A stretch of DNA of 64,000 bases from Trebouxia sp. TZW2008 (Eukaryota > Chlorophyta > Trebouxiophyceae > Trebouxiales > Trebouxiaceae), in the NCBI GenBank assembly GCA_002118135.1, contig BDIU01000028.1:68711-132710 (forward strand), read 5' to 3'. Shown here piece by piece: positions 53,901-64,000 of this stretch. A model generated the notes under the pieces. It saw only the letters and a list, made by a program, of their open reading frames with translations. It made no database searches and was not told the DNA's origin. Every line of letters begins with the position of its first letter. The first letter of the stretch is position 1. The translations under genes and the position numbers were made by a program.

Positions 53901-55699
53901 GAAGAACTGCAGGCCTGCATCAACATATATTATTCATGCATACACTGACAACATGCTCCACATCTTGCTTGCACCAGACAAAGCTCGATCGACGCCAGCT
54001 TGAGAACAATCAGAAGTCTGTGTTTGAGCTGTACAGCACTAATGGCATCAGCTCGGCATCAGTCAAAGGTCTTCTTCTGCACTGCATAGCAGCAACAGAG
54101 TTGTGCAACATCATGAAGCAATTCTGAACACCTAGCAATTGCATTGAATACCCATGTGAGCATGCTCTTGTGCGTGCGCAACTTGAATCACTGCTGGCAT
54201 GATGCTGTGCAGTCAACCCAGCAGCTGCCATCCATTTGCATTGATGCATCTCACACAGGTGGAAGCTGTTGATGACTCAGCACTACCATAACTAGCCACA
54301 CTCATGTTCACTCCGCTCATAGACTGACAAGCTGTGCCAGCAGTCTCCCCAGAACAAGTTTCAGCCAAACTTCTGGTGCTACTGCCACACAAGCTGCACA
54401 CGTCAGATGGAAGAACTAACTTTTGAGGCAACTTCAGGAGTGTGAAGATGCCAGAGAAGATGATGCAATGCCTGGAACTCACATGGTTCTCTATGTATGC
54501 ATGCGAGCAAAATCTACGCAGGTGAGACCGCTACAAAGAGTCCAAGGCTGGACTTGCTAAAACTCACTTCTGAGGCAGCTTCAGCAGATTGTAGGCCACA
54601 GAGTATAGAGCTATGCTGGCCACCCACATGGCAAAAATGACATACGCAATGCCGAGCTGATTGCACTGAGCCCCCAGGCTTTGGGCAAATTGGCTGTGCT
54701 CATCATTGCACAGCGCCGCTACAATGACCAGAGGCATGTTGCCCAGGTTGCCTGCAATTCAAAGACCTTGAGTTGCATGTGTGTATGAGCACTACAGCGC
54801 TGTTCAGGTGGTTGATGTGAGTTGTCCAGTGTCAAAGCAGGCTAAGCATGCAAGCTGGGCAAGTGGCCAGGAGCACCTTTGTGTCAGACATGCAGGAACA
54901 AGAGTGCAAGCATACTTGGAATGCACAGCATTCCCATCACAAGCAGACAATGAGAGAAACCAACCCGCCGCCACTATAAGCATGCATGTACATAACCCCA
55001 CCGACAGTAATGCCACAAGCACAGCTGTTGTTGTCATCACAAATCAGCAAATCAGCATGTAAATCAAATCCGTGAATGATTCAATACAGCCATGTACACA
55101 CGTCAAGCAGGGTGTGATTGCAGGCGTGTAGGATGATCAAGCCACAGCGTGGTACCTGACCTAAGCCTGTGGCCACTATGATATGCATCTTGAGCCCTTC
55201 TGGAGGCTCAATCACCACAGCAGTCAGCCAGCCAAGCAGCATGCCAGCAATGATGCTGCAGCCAGGCAAGTTGAGTTTGATCATTCCGTGTTTCGAACTC
55301 AAGAAAAGCTTACAGTGAGGCGCCTGCAACATCGCCGCTCACCTAATGGCAGCATTGACAGGCAGGGGCCACCAAATAGACAAATTATTCAGGTCGACCG
55401 ATGCCGCTAGTCTTGTAAACGTCAAGCTTGGGACAAATACGAAGAACACAAGCTGGCCAAGATGCTGCCTGGCTTGACTATGCAATATGTGCTGCAGCAC
55501 CAGACAGGTGGAGGTAAGCGCGTCGAATCGGCAGCTCTCGGTCGACAATATGTTCCCTCTTGGCACAGGCACAGCTTTGAACGGTTCAATTGCAATGGTA
55601 TACCTTTCTTGCAAGTAAAGCACCCATGCAGCACATCAGAACCATTTGGACGACGGGCAAAGTCGAGGTGACAAACATGGTCAGCCAAGCCGGAGCCAT
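50961..55699 (-). CDS. PIN-LIKES/auxin-efflux-carrier-like membrane transporter
   Basis: Firm 5' exons: 55604-55699, 55343-55491, 55161-55255, 54568-54751, 54255-54393, all phase-consistent. Exons nearer the C-terminus lie at about 52264-52420 and 51414-51638; linker exons between 52500 and 53900 and the exact end are unresolved. The N-terminal half spans the membrane several times: TLPVVQMVLMCCMGALLAR, LVFFVFVPSLTFTRLAASV, IIAGMLLGWLTAVV, then GNLGNMPLVIVAALC and AYVIFAMWVASIALYSV. A Ser-rich hydrophilic loop follows, and then a C-terminal membrane block (AGLAVGCTAPIKGLLF, AGAMIPSMMLVLGSVL, LPVKTIVGVLAARQILIPMLG). This is the mem_trans (auxin efflux carrier) family layout of PIN-LIKES proteins, which act at the ER in plants. 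The algal substrate is unknown. Several exons have partial copies. Confidence 0.85.
51140..51235 (-). repeat. Possible partial copy of another PIN-LIKES exon segment
   Basis: Encodes SAKMPVRIILGAMTG, resembling SAKLPVKTIVGVLAA of the exon at 51414-51638. It could be a degenerate duplicate of that exon's second half; the direction of copying is unclear. Confidence 0.45.
51700..51831 (-). repeat. Truncated copy of a PIN-LIKES C-terminal exon
   Basis: This block encodes GLAVGGTAPIKVLVFEADPP, then LGMLTQSLDRMAGAMSPSMML. It duplicates the first half of the exon at 51414-51638 (GLAVGCTAPIKGLLFGADPP), spaced 193 bp. The acceptor is intact and in the same phase, but the copy has no second half and no donor. 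It lies upstream of the real exon in transcription order. Confidence 0.9.
53560..53915 (-). repeat. Duplicated linker-exon segment in the PIN-LIKES gene
   Basis: About 53595-53735 and 53800-53915 are related. Both encode or echo PALQSLA, and both carry the stretch CAGTGGCCAAGCAGGCTGG with TGCTGCCTGCTGCCAGCC on the plus strand. The first also encodes an acidic segment (LLEMDDELELQPLF) and is the likelier true exon. Confidence 0.7.
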
Positions 55700-56591
55700 G
55701 CTGCGCCGTTTTGCGGTGTCGCTTTCCCAGCTTGGATGTCATCCGGCACAGCTCATGTCTCGAGTGCCATTTCGAAGTGTCGTACTAGATCCAGCGTCTC
55801 AGATCGACAGTCATCGGCGTTTCCTTCCACTGCAGAAATCGAACGTCAATGCATTACAACATCTTCTGCTGTCTGACTAACCCCGCGTTGAGTTTACTTG
55901 AGGTTTTGTCTGTTATTAGTCAGAGCGTGGGCTCAGATCCAGAGACTGCATTTGAGACTCAAAGGTCACTTGAGCATCTGAGAGTATCTGCGACATCACT
56001 CACACCTAAGCTGATGGATATACCGCAAAACTTCGCATAGAGTATAGTGGTTACAGTCGATTTTGCTGAGGCTGCTGCATCTGTATCAATGATATGCAAT
56101 GTCAGAAGCTAGTCGTAAGTTGCAGATGGTAATTCCTGGACATCAGAAGACACGAGGCATCTCAAGCTGGAGACTTGCAGTACATACTCATAGCATACTC
56201 AAAAGGGCGTGATGGAACTTCGGAAGGGATGGTGTGGAGACACATTGAGAGCATGCCTCAGGTGTGCAATCTTGCACTGTTGCCCCACAGAGACAATACT
56301 CCGTACAATTTGACTCTGCCCCTGATGCGCATTTCTCCAGCTCACAAGGAATCAAATTATGCACTCTCAGTCAGTAACAAGGTCCACACATGCCAGGCAG
56401 ACGTACGCATGCACACTATGTGTTGCCCCAAATGTGTCTCCTACAATGTACAGATCACCACGGTTTGTTCACGACGAGCACTCATACAGTAAGCTGAACA
56501 CTGGCAGCATCTTATGCATAGACTTGAAACAGGACTGGCTTTCTGCATCCTCAGTCATTGTAAGCCCTCCCTCTGCCTCCCAGCATGAGCA
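55700..56591. other. Intergenic region upstream of the PIN-LIKES gene
   Basis: Holds the promoter of the PIN-LIKES gene and the 3' end of the next minus-strand gene. The open frames are not recognisable. Confidence 0.4.
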
Positions 56592-56974
56592 TCAGGAACA
56601 GGTAGTCTGCTGTTCTTGCAGCTGACCAGCGCTGTGCAGGAGGCAGCCCTCAATGACATCATAGAAGCGCTCCCACTCTGGCGGTAGATAAGGCAGCTGT
56701 GCCTGCATACACGTGATGCGACGCTCGTATCCATATTGAAGGTCAGCATTGCCCAAACGGATGGCACTACAGCATTGGAGAGCAAGAACAAATGTTGTGT
56801 TGCAAGTCAACCTGTCAGTTGAAGCTGCGGCCATGATAGTGCTGAGCATGCTAACTTGACTTTGTTCTATTTTGCCTGAAGCTTTGAGGGTTCATACTGG
56901 AGTGGCAGTTGCTTCAGCACAAGTGATAAGCCTGATAAGCCTAATTAGGCTGGCCAAAATTTGAAAAAAATAAA

Positions 56975-57007
56975 TCTCTCTCTCTCTCTCTCCCTCTCAC
57001 TCTCTCT
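56975..57007. repeat. CT microsatellite
   Basis: A run of CT dinucleotides with two interruptions, preceded by an A-rich tract, in an intron of the kinase-like gene. Confidence 0.95.
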
Positions 57008-57039
57008 GACAACAGGCACTTTGCCAGGGCTCAGCTGCA

Positions 57040-57520
57040 CCAACACAAGCAGCAGCAGCAGCTGTTTGCAGTCAATGCTGCGCATTTGTGTTGCATTACA
57101 GAAGCTGCATACATTTACCAGAAAGATGCGAGTCTAATGGCACAGGGCCATACCGCAATGCTTCAGCAGCAGCAGCAGCAGTAACAGCAGCTGTTTGCAC
57201 TCGACGCTACTCGGTTGTGCAGCATCACAGCAGATGGATACAACCACCAGAAAAGATGCAAAGGTGAAGCCGTCCAGCAACATAGCAATGCTTCAGCAAC
57301 AGCGGCAGTCTACAGTTGATGCTGCCCAACTGTGTATCAATACAGCAGCTGAATACAATAGAGAGGAGTTGATGTCTGAAGCCGTCCAGCAATACAGCAA
57401 CGCTTCAGCAGCAGTCAACGCCGCCAAACTACGCAGCAACACAGCAGGTGGACACAACCACCGAAAAAGATGCGCTTCTGAAGGCTGCAATGCATCAATG
57501 CTTCCTCAGCAGCAGTATAT
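57040..57520. repeat. Imperfect tandem repeat, four units of about 100-130 bp
   Basis: Units centred near 57071, 57201, 57315 and 57414 share GCAATGCTTCAGCARCAGC, GT(C/T)(A/G)A(C/T)GCTGCC-like and ACAACCACC(A/G)(G/A)AAAAGATGC blocks. The array lies in the intron before the last exon of the kinase-like gene and directly abuts the exon at 57526. It could be another expansion of intron-exon border sequence, but I did not find coding similarity. Confidence 0.75.
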
Positions 57521-58799
57521 CTTACCTGGTCAAGATAAGCGTCAGGGTACTGATGGCACATGAAGTTTGAGTAGGCCAGTGTGGCAGCAAAGCCCTGCTT
57601 GACAGCTGCATGGTGAGCCTGAGGCCAGTCTCCACCTAGCAGCTTCAGCAGCAGCAGCCCAAAGGCCCACATATCATGAGATGGCAGAGGATTGTAGTAC
57701 CCTTCGCCTGTCTGTGTCTGGCAGTGTCTGCAGGATGTTGCTGGCGCAGGTCCTGATGCACTAACCCCCTTGAGTGAATCCAGTCCAGTGCAGAAGCCAG
57801 CAGGCCCATTCTCTCAATCACAGTCTTGATGGGCAGGCTGCAAAACAGGTGTGTACTGTCATTGACAGTGTTGAGGCTAGGGGGCGAAACGCAACATGTT
57901 ATGATTGGATCTAAGCATATGAAACAGAGAAGTCAATCTTTGTCGACAGATGCCATATTTGGTTGAAAGCGTGGCTCACAGAGCTCTTCACAGGCTGCAA
58001 TTGCACAAAGATGCAGGTGACAAACGCCTTGCGTGACCTGCAAACTGATGCAAAAAGCAGCTCATGAACACAGGACATTTCTGAGCTGGCAGAGGGGCTA
58101 TCTCAAGTTTACTTTACGAGGGTGTCGCTGTGATTCTGAGCAGACATGAGAGGAAATGTGCAGCAGAATTGACCTGCCATCAGTGTACTGCCTGATGTGT
58201 TCTCCCAGTCGCTCCATAACCATGTAGCCGTTCTCATCTGAGCTTGGCTGGACACCACGTTCGCCCACAACAGCCAACACGCGCACTATGCCAGGATGAC
58301 GCATGCTTGCTAGCATGTCAGCCTCATTCAGGATGGACTCCTGACCGCTGATCTTGACAGCAGACCCAGGAAACAGTGGGCTCTCGCAGGCAGCCACTTC
58401 TGCATTGACGCCCTTGCCCAACATTGCACCAAAATCGCAGTTGTCAGTCTGTACACACATACACATACCTCACATCACGCTGACCACAAGCACTGGATCA
58501 TGCTGTGACAAGATAATCAGAGCAAATGACTGTGTCCAAACTTAGGATCAGGGCCTTGATTCAGCCGTATTATACAGCAGCCAAGACCAATTGCAATTGT
58601 TGGGGCTTCGAGACAGCCACATGGACGGCGTGGGCATGTGGCATCTTGTTGTGCACGTGCTCTTTAACACAACTGTGCCCAGGTCTCAATATCCTGCACG
58701 GCAGAGGGTGCTGCACAGACGGCATTGCAATGGCAATGACACATGGCAATCTGCATCACCAGAAGTCCCTAACCAACACAAAAATCTGGTTTGATCGAT

Positions 58800-58860
58800 T
58801 GATTACTGAATGATTTGATCGACTGACTGACTGACTGGTTGATGATTGGGTTGATTGAAA
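58800..58860. repeat. Simple TGAT/GACT repeat
   Basis: Short GATTGATTACTGAATGATTT and GACTGACTGACTG runs in an intron of the kinase-like gene. Confidence 0.8.
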
Positions 58861-61800
58861 AACAGATCAGACATAGGACGACTTTTGGAAGAGAAACGAA
58901 CGCTGACCATGGGTACAACTGTCATCTGCCACTTGGCTTGCAGGGCTTGCAACTTGCTGTGGCTCAGCTCAAGCTGATTTTTGAGGGCATCCAGTGAGTT
59001 GCTGGCGGTGTCTTTGTGGCTGCAGGGGCTGCTTTCTTGAGGAATGTCCTGCAAGGCAGAAGCTAAGCTGTCAGCTGTACATTGGCTCTATGATGCCTGA
59101 CTGTGTAGCAGTGTGAAGACGTGGCACCTTGATATCCAAGCTGAACATCCCTACTTCCACTGTGAGCCTTGTCACAGACTGCATCACTTCAACAAAGCAA
59201 CAAATACCGACTGAAAATGCTTGAGTGCATTATGGCAAGAAAGCAAAACATCATCTGCACTGACAATACAAAACTGCGCTGTGCGAGCAGGTCTTCCTGG
59301 CCAAGGCAGCAGCCCATATGCCAAGCATCATTAGATTCCAGCCGACCAAAGGATTAGTCTTACACAGTTTGTGCTCCAGGAAGTAGATCACGCAGTATGG
59401 TACCACATGCAAGCTTTACATCCTTCAAATAAGCATACAAACTTGGCATCTGTTCTACAGGTAACAGGCGTGTGAGCTGTGGCTGGGCTCTTCCAAGTCG
59501 TTGAGCTGACCTGAGTGGCAGAGATGGTGATATTCTGGTCAGGGGTCGAGGGCAAGTCAGGGCTGGTGTGGCCACGCTCTCTTGCTGCAAGCCATTCTCT
59601 GCAGGCTTCAAATTTACTCTGTCTTTGGCTTGCTTGGACAGCTTGAGCCGCTGCTCACCCACTTGCTGCTGCAATGCCGCCTTCTGCCGCAGAGCCCTTT
59701 CCAGCTCAGCTGTCGTGGAGGTAAGATCTGACCTCAGGCTGTCCCTTTCTCCCTGCACTGACATCAGGTGGCGTGCCACATCCCTCTTCTCCTGCAAACC
59801 AATCAGCGTCAAATATGTTGCTATGCTGTTTCTGTAGTGATGACTTTTTACATGCGTGTGCAAGATGCTGCAGGTAGGACAGTGCGTGTACCACACCAAT
59901 CTGCCCTGAAGCAAGCTGCATGCATACAAGTGTGGCAAGTTGAGAAGATTGCAAAAGCGGTCAGCAAATGTCAAATCAGACTTAGAGTGGGCTTGAAGAA
60001 TTATGGAGCATTCTGAAATCATGTCAGGGTAGGCGTTGATGACAGCAAGCCTTGCGCATCGTGAACCCGTGCAAGCTCAATGATGAAGCGGAAATTGATG
60101 CAGATTGGTGCACTTCAGGTTCTTTGACTGCCTCTGACAATCACAGAATGCTGATGAGCTACGCTCACCTTCTGCACCTTCTCACAGTCTGCCAGAGCCT
60201 GCTCCAGGGCCTATTTTACAGCCTGAGACTGCTTGCCGTGATTGGACAGCTGTCTTTGCATCTGGTAGTTTTGCTTTTGAGAGCTGCATGCCCTCTTGAC
60301 GGCATGCTCTGCCTCCTGCTGCTTGGACTTGCATTGAGAGATCAGCTGAGCATTGAGCTGCCTCAGCAGAGTGAGCTGATTTTGCAGGGTGTCATTTGCC
60401 TGAAGCACACATGTCACCTGTCAAGCAGCCATGCATTGCAAGAGCTGAACAAGCAGATAGCGTACATGAACATGCGCTCACAAAACCAAGCAGAGAGCAT
60501 ACTGATGTACCCATTGATTGCATGGCCAAACAGAGAGCACACTCAGCAAGCTTAAGAAACAGTCAATACTGACAGCATCATGTCATTGAGTCTGGTTTCA
60601 GACATGCTGTGTGAGCGCAGGGCAGGTGTCTGCAGAAGCTATGCATGATTTGTCTGCTTGACCTGGTGATCTCTGCTGCAGTGTATTGTGTAAACACAAG
60701 ACAAAGTGAGCAACTGCAAGCATGCAAATTGACGCCAGCAACCTGGAGCGCCTTTGCATTGTCAGCAGCTTGTTTGCTGATGCTGTCTTGAAGCATGGTC
60801 GACTTGTGGGTCAAGTGGGCCACCTGCTTCTGCAGCTGGTCTGAATGTTGCTGCAGACTAGCTGCCTGCTCACGGGCGGTGGCCGCCTCTGCCCGCTTGC
60901 CTGCTAGTTCACATTGCAGGGTAGCCACTTCTGTGTGCTTGCTGTCCAACCCACAGTCAAGAGCGGCATTGGTGTCCAGCATTGCAGCAAGCTGAGCAAT
61001 TGCTGACATCTTTGCCTACAGCAGATTGCAGACTCAACACAGCTCTGCTGTGGCTTTGACAAGCAGCACAAAAGCTGCCCCAACTGAAGTCAAGATGCTG
61101 AGTCAAGAGCGCAGAGTTGAAACTTGCATACAGATTCCAATCATGAATATGGGAGGGCCAACTTGACACACCTGGCTGTGGATAGAGTGGCTCTGGGTGG
61201 AACAATTTGGATGCAGTCCACTGCTTCTCTATGCAATCAGCAGGGTCTTGACCTTCACTGGCAAGCAACTGATGCTGATAACGATGGTGGAATTGACTAA
61301 AATCACACCTGCTCAGCCTTCTGCTTGCTAACAAGGCTTGCTGTGAGAGCCATCCTTAGCTGCTCACACTCCTTGCCTTGCTGAGTCAGCTGCAGCTGCA
61401 GCTCCTCAACTTGGTGCCGTAGTGCCTCTTTCTGCTGCACAGATGCTGCAGTATGATCACCATTGGCCTTGTCATGCTGCAGCTGCTGACTTGGCTCCAA
61501 GGAGTCCTGCAAGCATATCAAGCTGCAGTTGCACATGTTATTTGGCAGTAATATAGTTGCGACAGACCCACAAACACAGGCAGCATGTAATTGAGATGGT
61601 ATAATGCTGGTAGACGTGAATGGTGGAGGTGGTGGACTAAGTGCTCAAATCCAAGAGCTGCATTTGCTGAGCAAGGAGCATGACTGAGGGGGATCCAGTC
61701 TTTTACACCAAAGAAAGACAGCTTCCATAAGGGAAGCTGAAGGTTGAATCAAAGCGATGACATCATAACTTAGGCTCTTCAGATTTGATTCTGGAATCAG

Positions 61801-62102
61801 GAATTTGAGCACAAAAAAGATTGTGACTGTCAAATACCTCTCTAGACGGCGTGCACTCTCAATAGTTGCTGCAAGCTTGTTTGCCATAACGAAGGGTCAA
61901 AAACACTACATGTCATATGCAGCATTGTGAGTTTGAGGTAGAGACTGCTGAGGCCACGGTCAGCAATAGGCAGGCAGTATCAGAACTCAACAGCTCCTTG
62001 CTGAGCTGTAGCCCGACAAGATATGCCGCTTTGGAGAGAGCCTGTTTCAGCCCCCTTGACTTCAAGCTGTTGCTTGAGATGCTGACCCTCAAGCACATCC
62101 TC

Positions 62103-62753
62103 CTGCAAAGGCAAGTATACATCACTTAGAAGCTAACCTCGCATTGCTTCACACAACCACGGCTGTTCAACGTTGGCGGCGACCGCCTCAAACGCTGACG
62201 TGCGATACCACAAGCAACAGCGGGCACGATGCGTTGCGCACGCTACCTGTCTCATTGTTGTGAAAGTTCACGCATCCACGCAAGTCGCCGAAGTCGGTGT
62301 CAGGCAGCCTGGCTTCTCACGAGTTCTGCCCAGGGTTCTGCCGGCATGACCTTCACAGAGCATGCGCAGCAGGTGCAATGCAATTGGCCTGAGTCAGGTA
62401 GTGATTCAGGTATGATTTGCTATGCCGCTACTCTGGGGAAATAGTTCAGCTGCACATGGTAACAGTGTTACCAGGTGGTCTTCACCACTTGCTTCTTGCA
62501 CTGCACTTGAGCAATTTTGGACGCCAGCAGGCCATACTCGCAGTAGTTCATGCTCTTGAGATCAATAAAGCTGGACAGACTTGTGCAGGCCATCACATCC
62601 ACTCCAAATATCGTCACGATCAGAGCACATTTCGAGTGCTGCTTGAGAGGTTCTGTGATGCTGTCATGACTCCCACTGTGTACAAATCTCCTGTCATCTT
62701 CAGACCACACACCAATTGCAACAATCAAAAACACCTGAGCTTCATTTGCGTGC
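62103..62753. other. Region between the DUF3228 gene and the kinase-like gene
   Basis: Should hold the 3' UTR of the DUF3228 gene and the 5' end of the kinase-like gene. A minus-strand ATG near 62347 (MPAEPWAEL followed by GTGAGA) could be a first exon of the latter, but I could not join it in frame. Confidence 0.35.
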
Positions 62754-63924
62754 TTACTCGCCACTGGGACTCTGCCCAGCAACAATGCCGGCATGTGTTT
62801 CCCAAAACTGCACAGATTTCTCGTAGGCCTCTTTATCCACAGGCACACCACTGCCACCCTCTTCCTTTCCCTGCATAAGAAGCTGACATGAGGGTGATCT
62901 TGATAATTTCAGCTGATTCCAGGTCAAGCAAGCAGTACGCACTTTATGGAATGACTGAAGGGCCCTAAAGCCAGAGTATTTGCAACCCCTCAAAAAGCTC
63001 ACAAAGCCAAAGATAGCAGGGAACTACACAAGGTCTGTTTGAGTTCAGTGTATGATGACTGAATTTCTATGGGACAAGAACACAGGTCTGCAGAGTTCTG
63101 AAGCAGCTCGCACCAAGGAGTTTCTCATGATTGTGATTGGCTGCATTGGTGTCTCATAGTCCTCATCTTGCGCTTTAACGCTGATTATTCCCCAAGGTGC
63201 CTGTGCATAACCAACAGATGCCTTACAATCAAGGCCTTATTCCACAGGACGTGCTTGACTTTGCACTGTGTTTCACCTGTGGCAAGTCTGCTTGACTCTC
63301 CTTGTGCGGCATAGCTTCATATTCTTTCAGAATTTGCTCACGGGAGTATAGTATACAGTCTAGGAATTTTGCTTCAGGGACTGGCTGAACATCCTGCAGC
63401 TGAAACCACCTGATCCAATGCAAAACAGGCGTCTACAACCACCTTATGGTGCAGCATGGTGCATTGGTCATGCGAGCATACCTACTAAGGACTGGCAGTT
63501 CTTCAGGTCGCCTTCTACTGTAGCCTGACTTCAAAAGATGTGCGTTGTCTTTGGTGATGGTCAACGAGCCTAGCTTGGCGCCGGTGAAGTTCGGAACAAA
63601 TATATGCTTGCAGAAGGGTGCGTAGCCGCTGACAAGCTTTTTGCCCTCTTGGTGACACTGCTCAACCTTCTGCACAAATTCTGCCAGATCAAAGTAGACC
63701 CGGGTTCCGCTGTAGTCAGGACTCGAATCGTTGAACTGCTTGCGGGCAAAATCATCCAGGAAGAAGGTCGGTTGTGCCGTTGAAGCCATTGCGCTGCAGC
63801 CTCTGAGGTGTCGCAGAGTACTAGTACTTGAAGGACGCTTCCTCACGACTGCTGGTGATATAGGCAAGTGACGTGGTTGCAGAACGACGCAATGCTGCAC
63901 ACAAGACGGACAGCGCAGCAGCAT
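62754..63924 (-). CDS. DUF3228 family protein, probably organelle-targeted
   Basis: Four exons: 63482-63924 (or from 63789), 63277-63409, 63114-63200, 62754-62870. From the ATG at 63789 they make 645 bp (214 residues), and the ATG at 63924 adds 45. Conserved segments are YFDLAEFVQKVEQC, SGYAPFCKHIFVPNF, GSLTITKDN..LLKSGYSRR.EELPVLSRW, DCILYSREQILKEYE, APWGIISVKAQDEDYE and PMQPITIMRN. The C-terminus has SGVPVDKEAYEKSVQFWETHA. This is the DUF3228 family, found in bacteria and in algae and plants, with no established function. The longer start gives a Cys/Arg/Ser-rich, acid-poor leader (LQPRHLPISPAVVRKRPSS) resembling a transit peptide, so plastid or mitochondrial import is likely if it is used. 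Confidence 0.85.
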
Positions 63925-64000
63925 TGGCTTGCACAGCGTCGCAGCTTGTGCTCGCAACCCAGGTACATGGATGCTACGAGCTTAATGATATGCTACACAT

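Larger units (their letters stand above)
56592..62102 (-). pseudogene. Coiled-coil plus protein-kinase-like gene, probably decayed
   Basis: Phase-consistent exons in translation order: 61309-61506, 60743-61015, 60169-60399, 59366-59791, 59128-59178, 58908-59048, 58174-58448, one ending at 57837, 57526-57707, and 56592-56702. More 5' exons probably reach about 62102. The first exons are Gln/Glu/Lys-rich coiled coil (EELQLQLTQQGKECEQLR, ATAREQAASLQQHSDQLQ). The kinase N-lobe looks intact: GKGVNAEVA loop, SAVKIS lysine, ILNEADML glutamate and YMVMERLG hinge. The C-lobe has WIHSRGLVHQDL, then PSHDMWAFGLLLLKLLGG and PPEWERFYDVIEGCLL. Two lesions are seen: an in-frame TAG at 60211-60213, and a frame break after HQDL near 57740 with no DFG found. 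Either this is a pseudogene or pseudokinase, or the assembly has errors here. Confidence 0.55.

Overview
The window looks like nuclear DNA of a unicellular green alga, probably Chlorophyta and possibly Trebouxiophyceae; the clade is an inference. Most genes are broken by many short-to-medium GT-AG introns, usually with CTGCAG/TTGCAG-type acceptors. Several proteins are clearly eukaryotic: THOC5, NDUFAF7, RRP36 and a PIN-LIKES-type carrier. Base composition is near 50% GC and TGCA-rich, and there is no operon structure. Two Ns beside a poly-G run (4360-4361) show a draft assembly. Gene models were built by hand by joining open frames at GT/AG sites that keep phase; unless marked otherwise the exon lengths sum to whole codons.

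Layout: (1) 1-556, minus: partial membrane protein running off the left edge. (2) 1704-5950, minus: PIG3-type quinone oxidoreductase, 6 exons, with a 13-bp minisatellite in its largest intron. (3) 6486-7124, plus: small Shg1/BOD1-like protein. (4) 9671-30291, minus: the standout of the window, a 19-exon gene for about 4,755 residues. It has a cytosolic disordered N-terminus, one transmembrane anchor, and a huge fibrous ectodomain of phage-tail-fibre-like modules encoded by ten phase-0 repeat exons. (5) 30733-36433, plus: THOC5. (6) 37087-41790, plus: NDUFAF7/MidA. (7) 42186-43274, plus: intronless exostosin/RXYLT1-like glycosyltransferase. (8) 43904-45558, minus: beta-etherase-type GST. (9) 46601-47027, minus: 60-residue hydrophilic protein. 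(10) 47946-49634, plus: RRP36. (11) about 50961-55699, minus: PIN-LIKES-type auxin-efflux-carrier-like transporter. (12) 56592 to about 62102, minus: coiled-coil kinase-like gene with an in-frame stop and a broken catalytic loop. (13) 62754-63924, minus: DUF3228 protein.

Two themes link the genes. First, at least four ordinary genes (quinone oxidoreductase, THOC5, NDUFAF7, PIN-LIKES) carry degenerate tandem copies of parts of their own exons, usually the intron acceptor plus the 5' part of the exon, just upstream of the real exon. Second, the same kind of local duplication, acting on whole phase-0 exons, could have built the giant surface protein. The genes are otherwise functionally unrelated housekeeping genes (RNA export, complex I assembly, rRNA processing, redox, glycosylation). 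The giant protein therefore sits in an ordinary chromosomal setting and not in an integrated virus.
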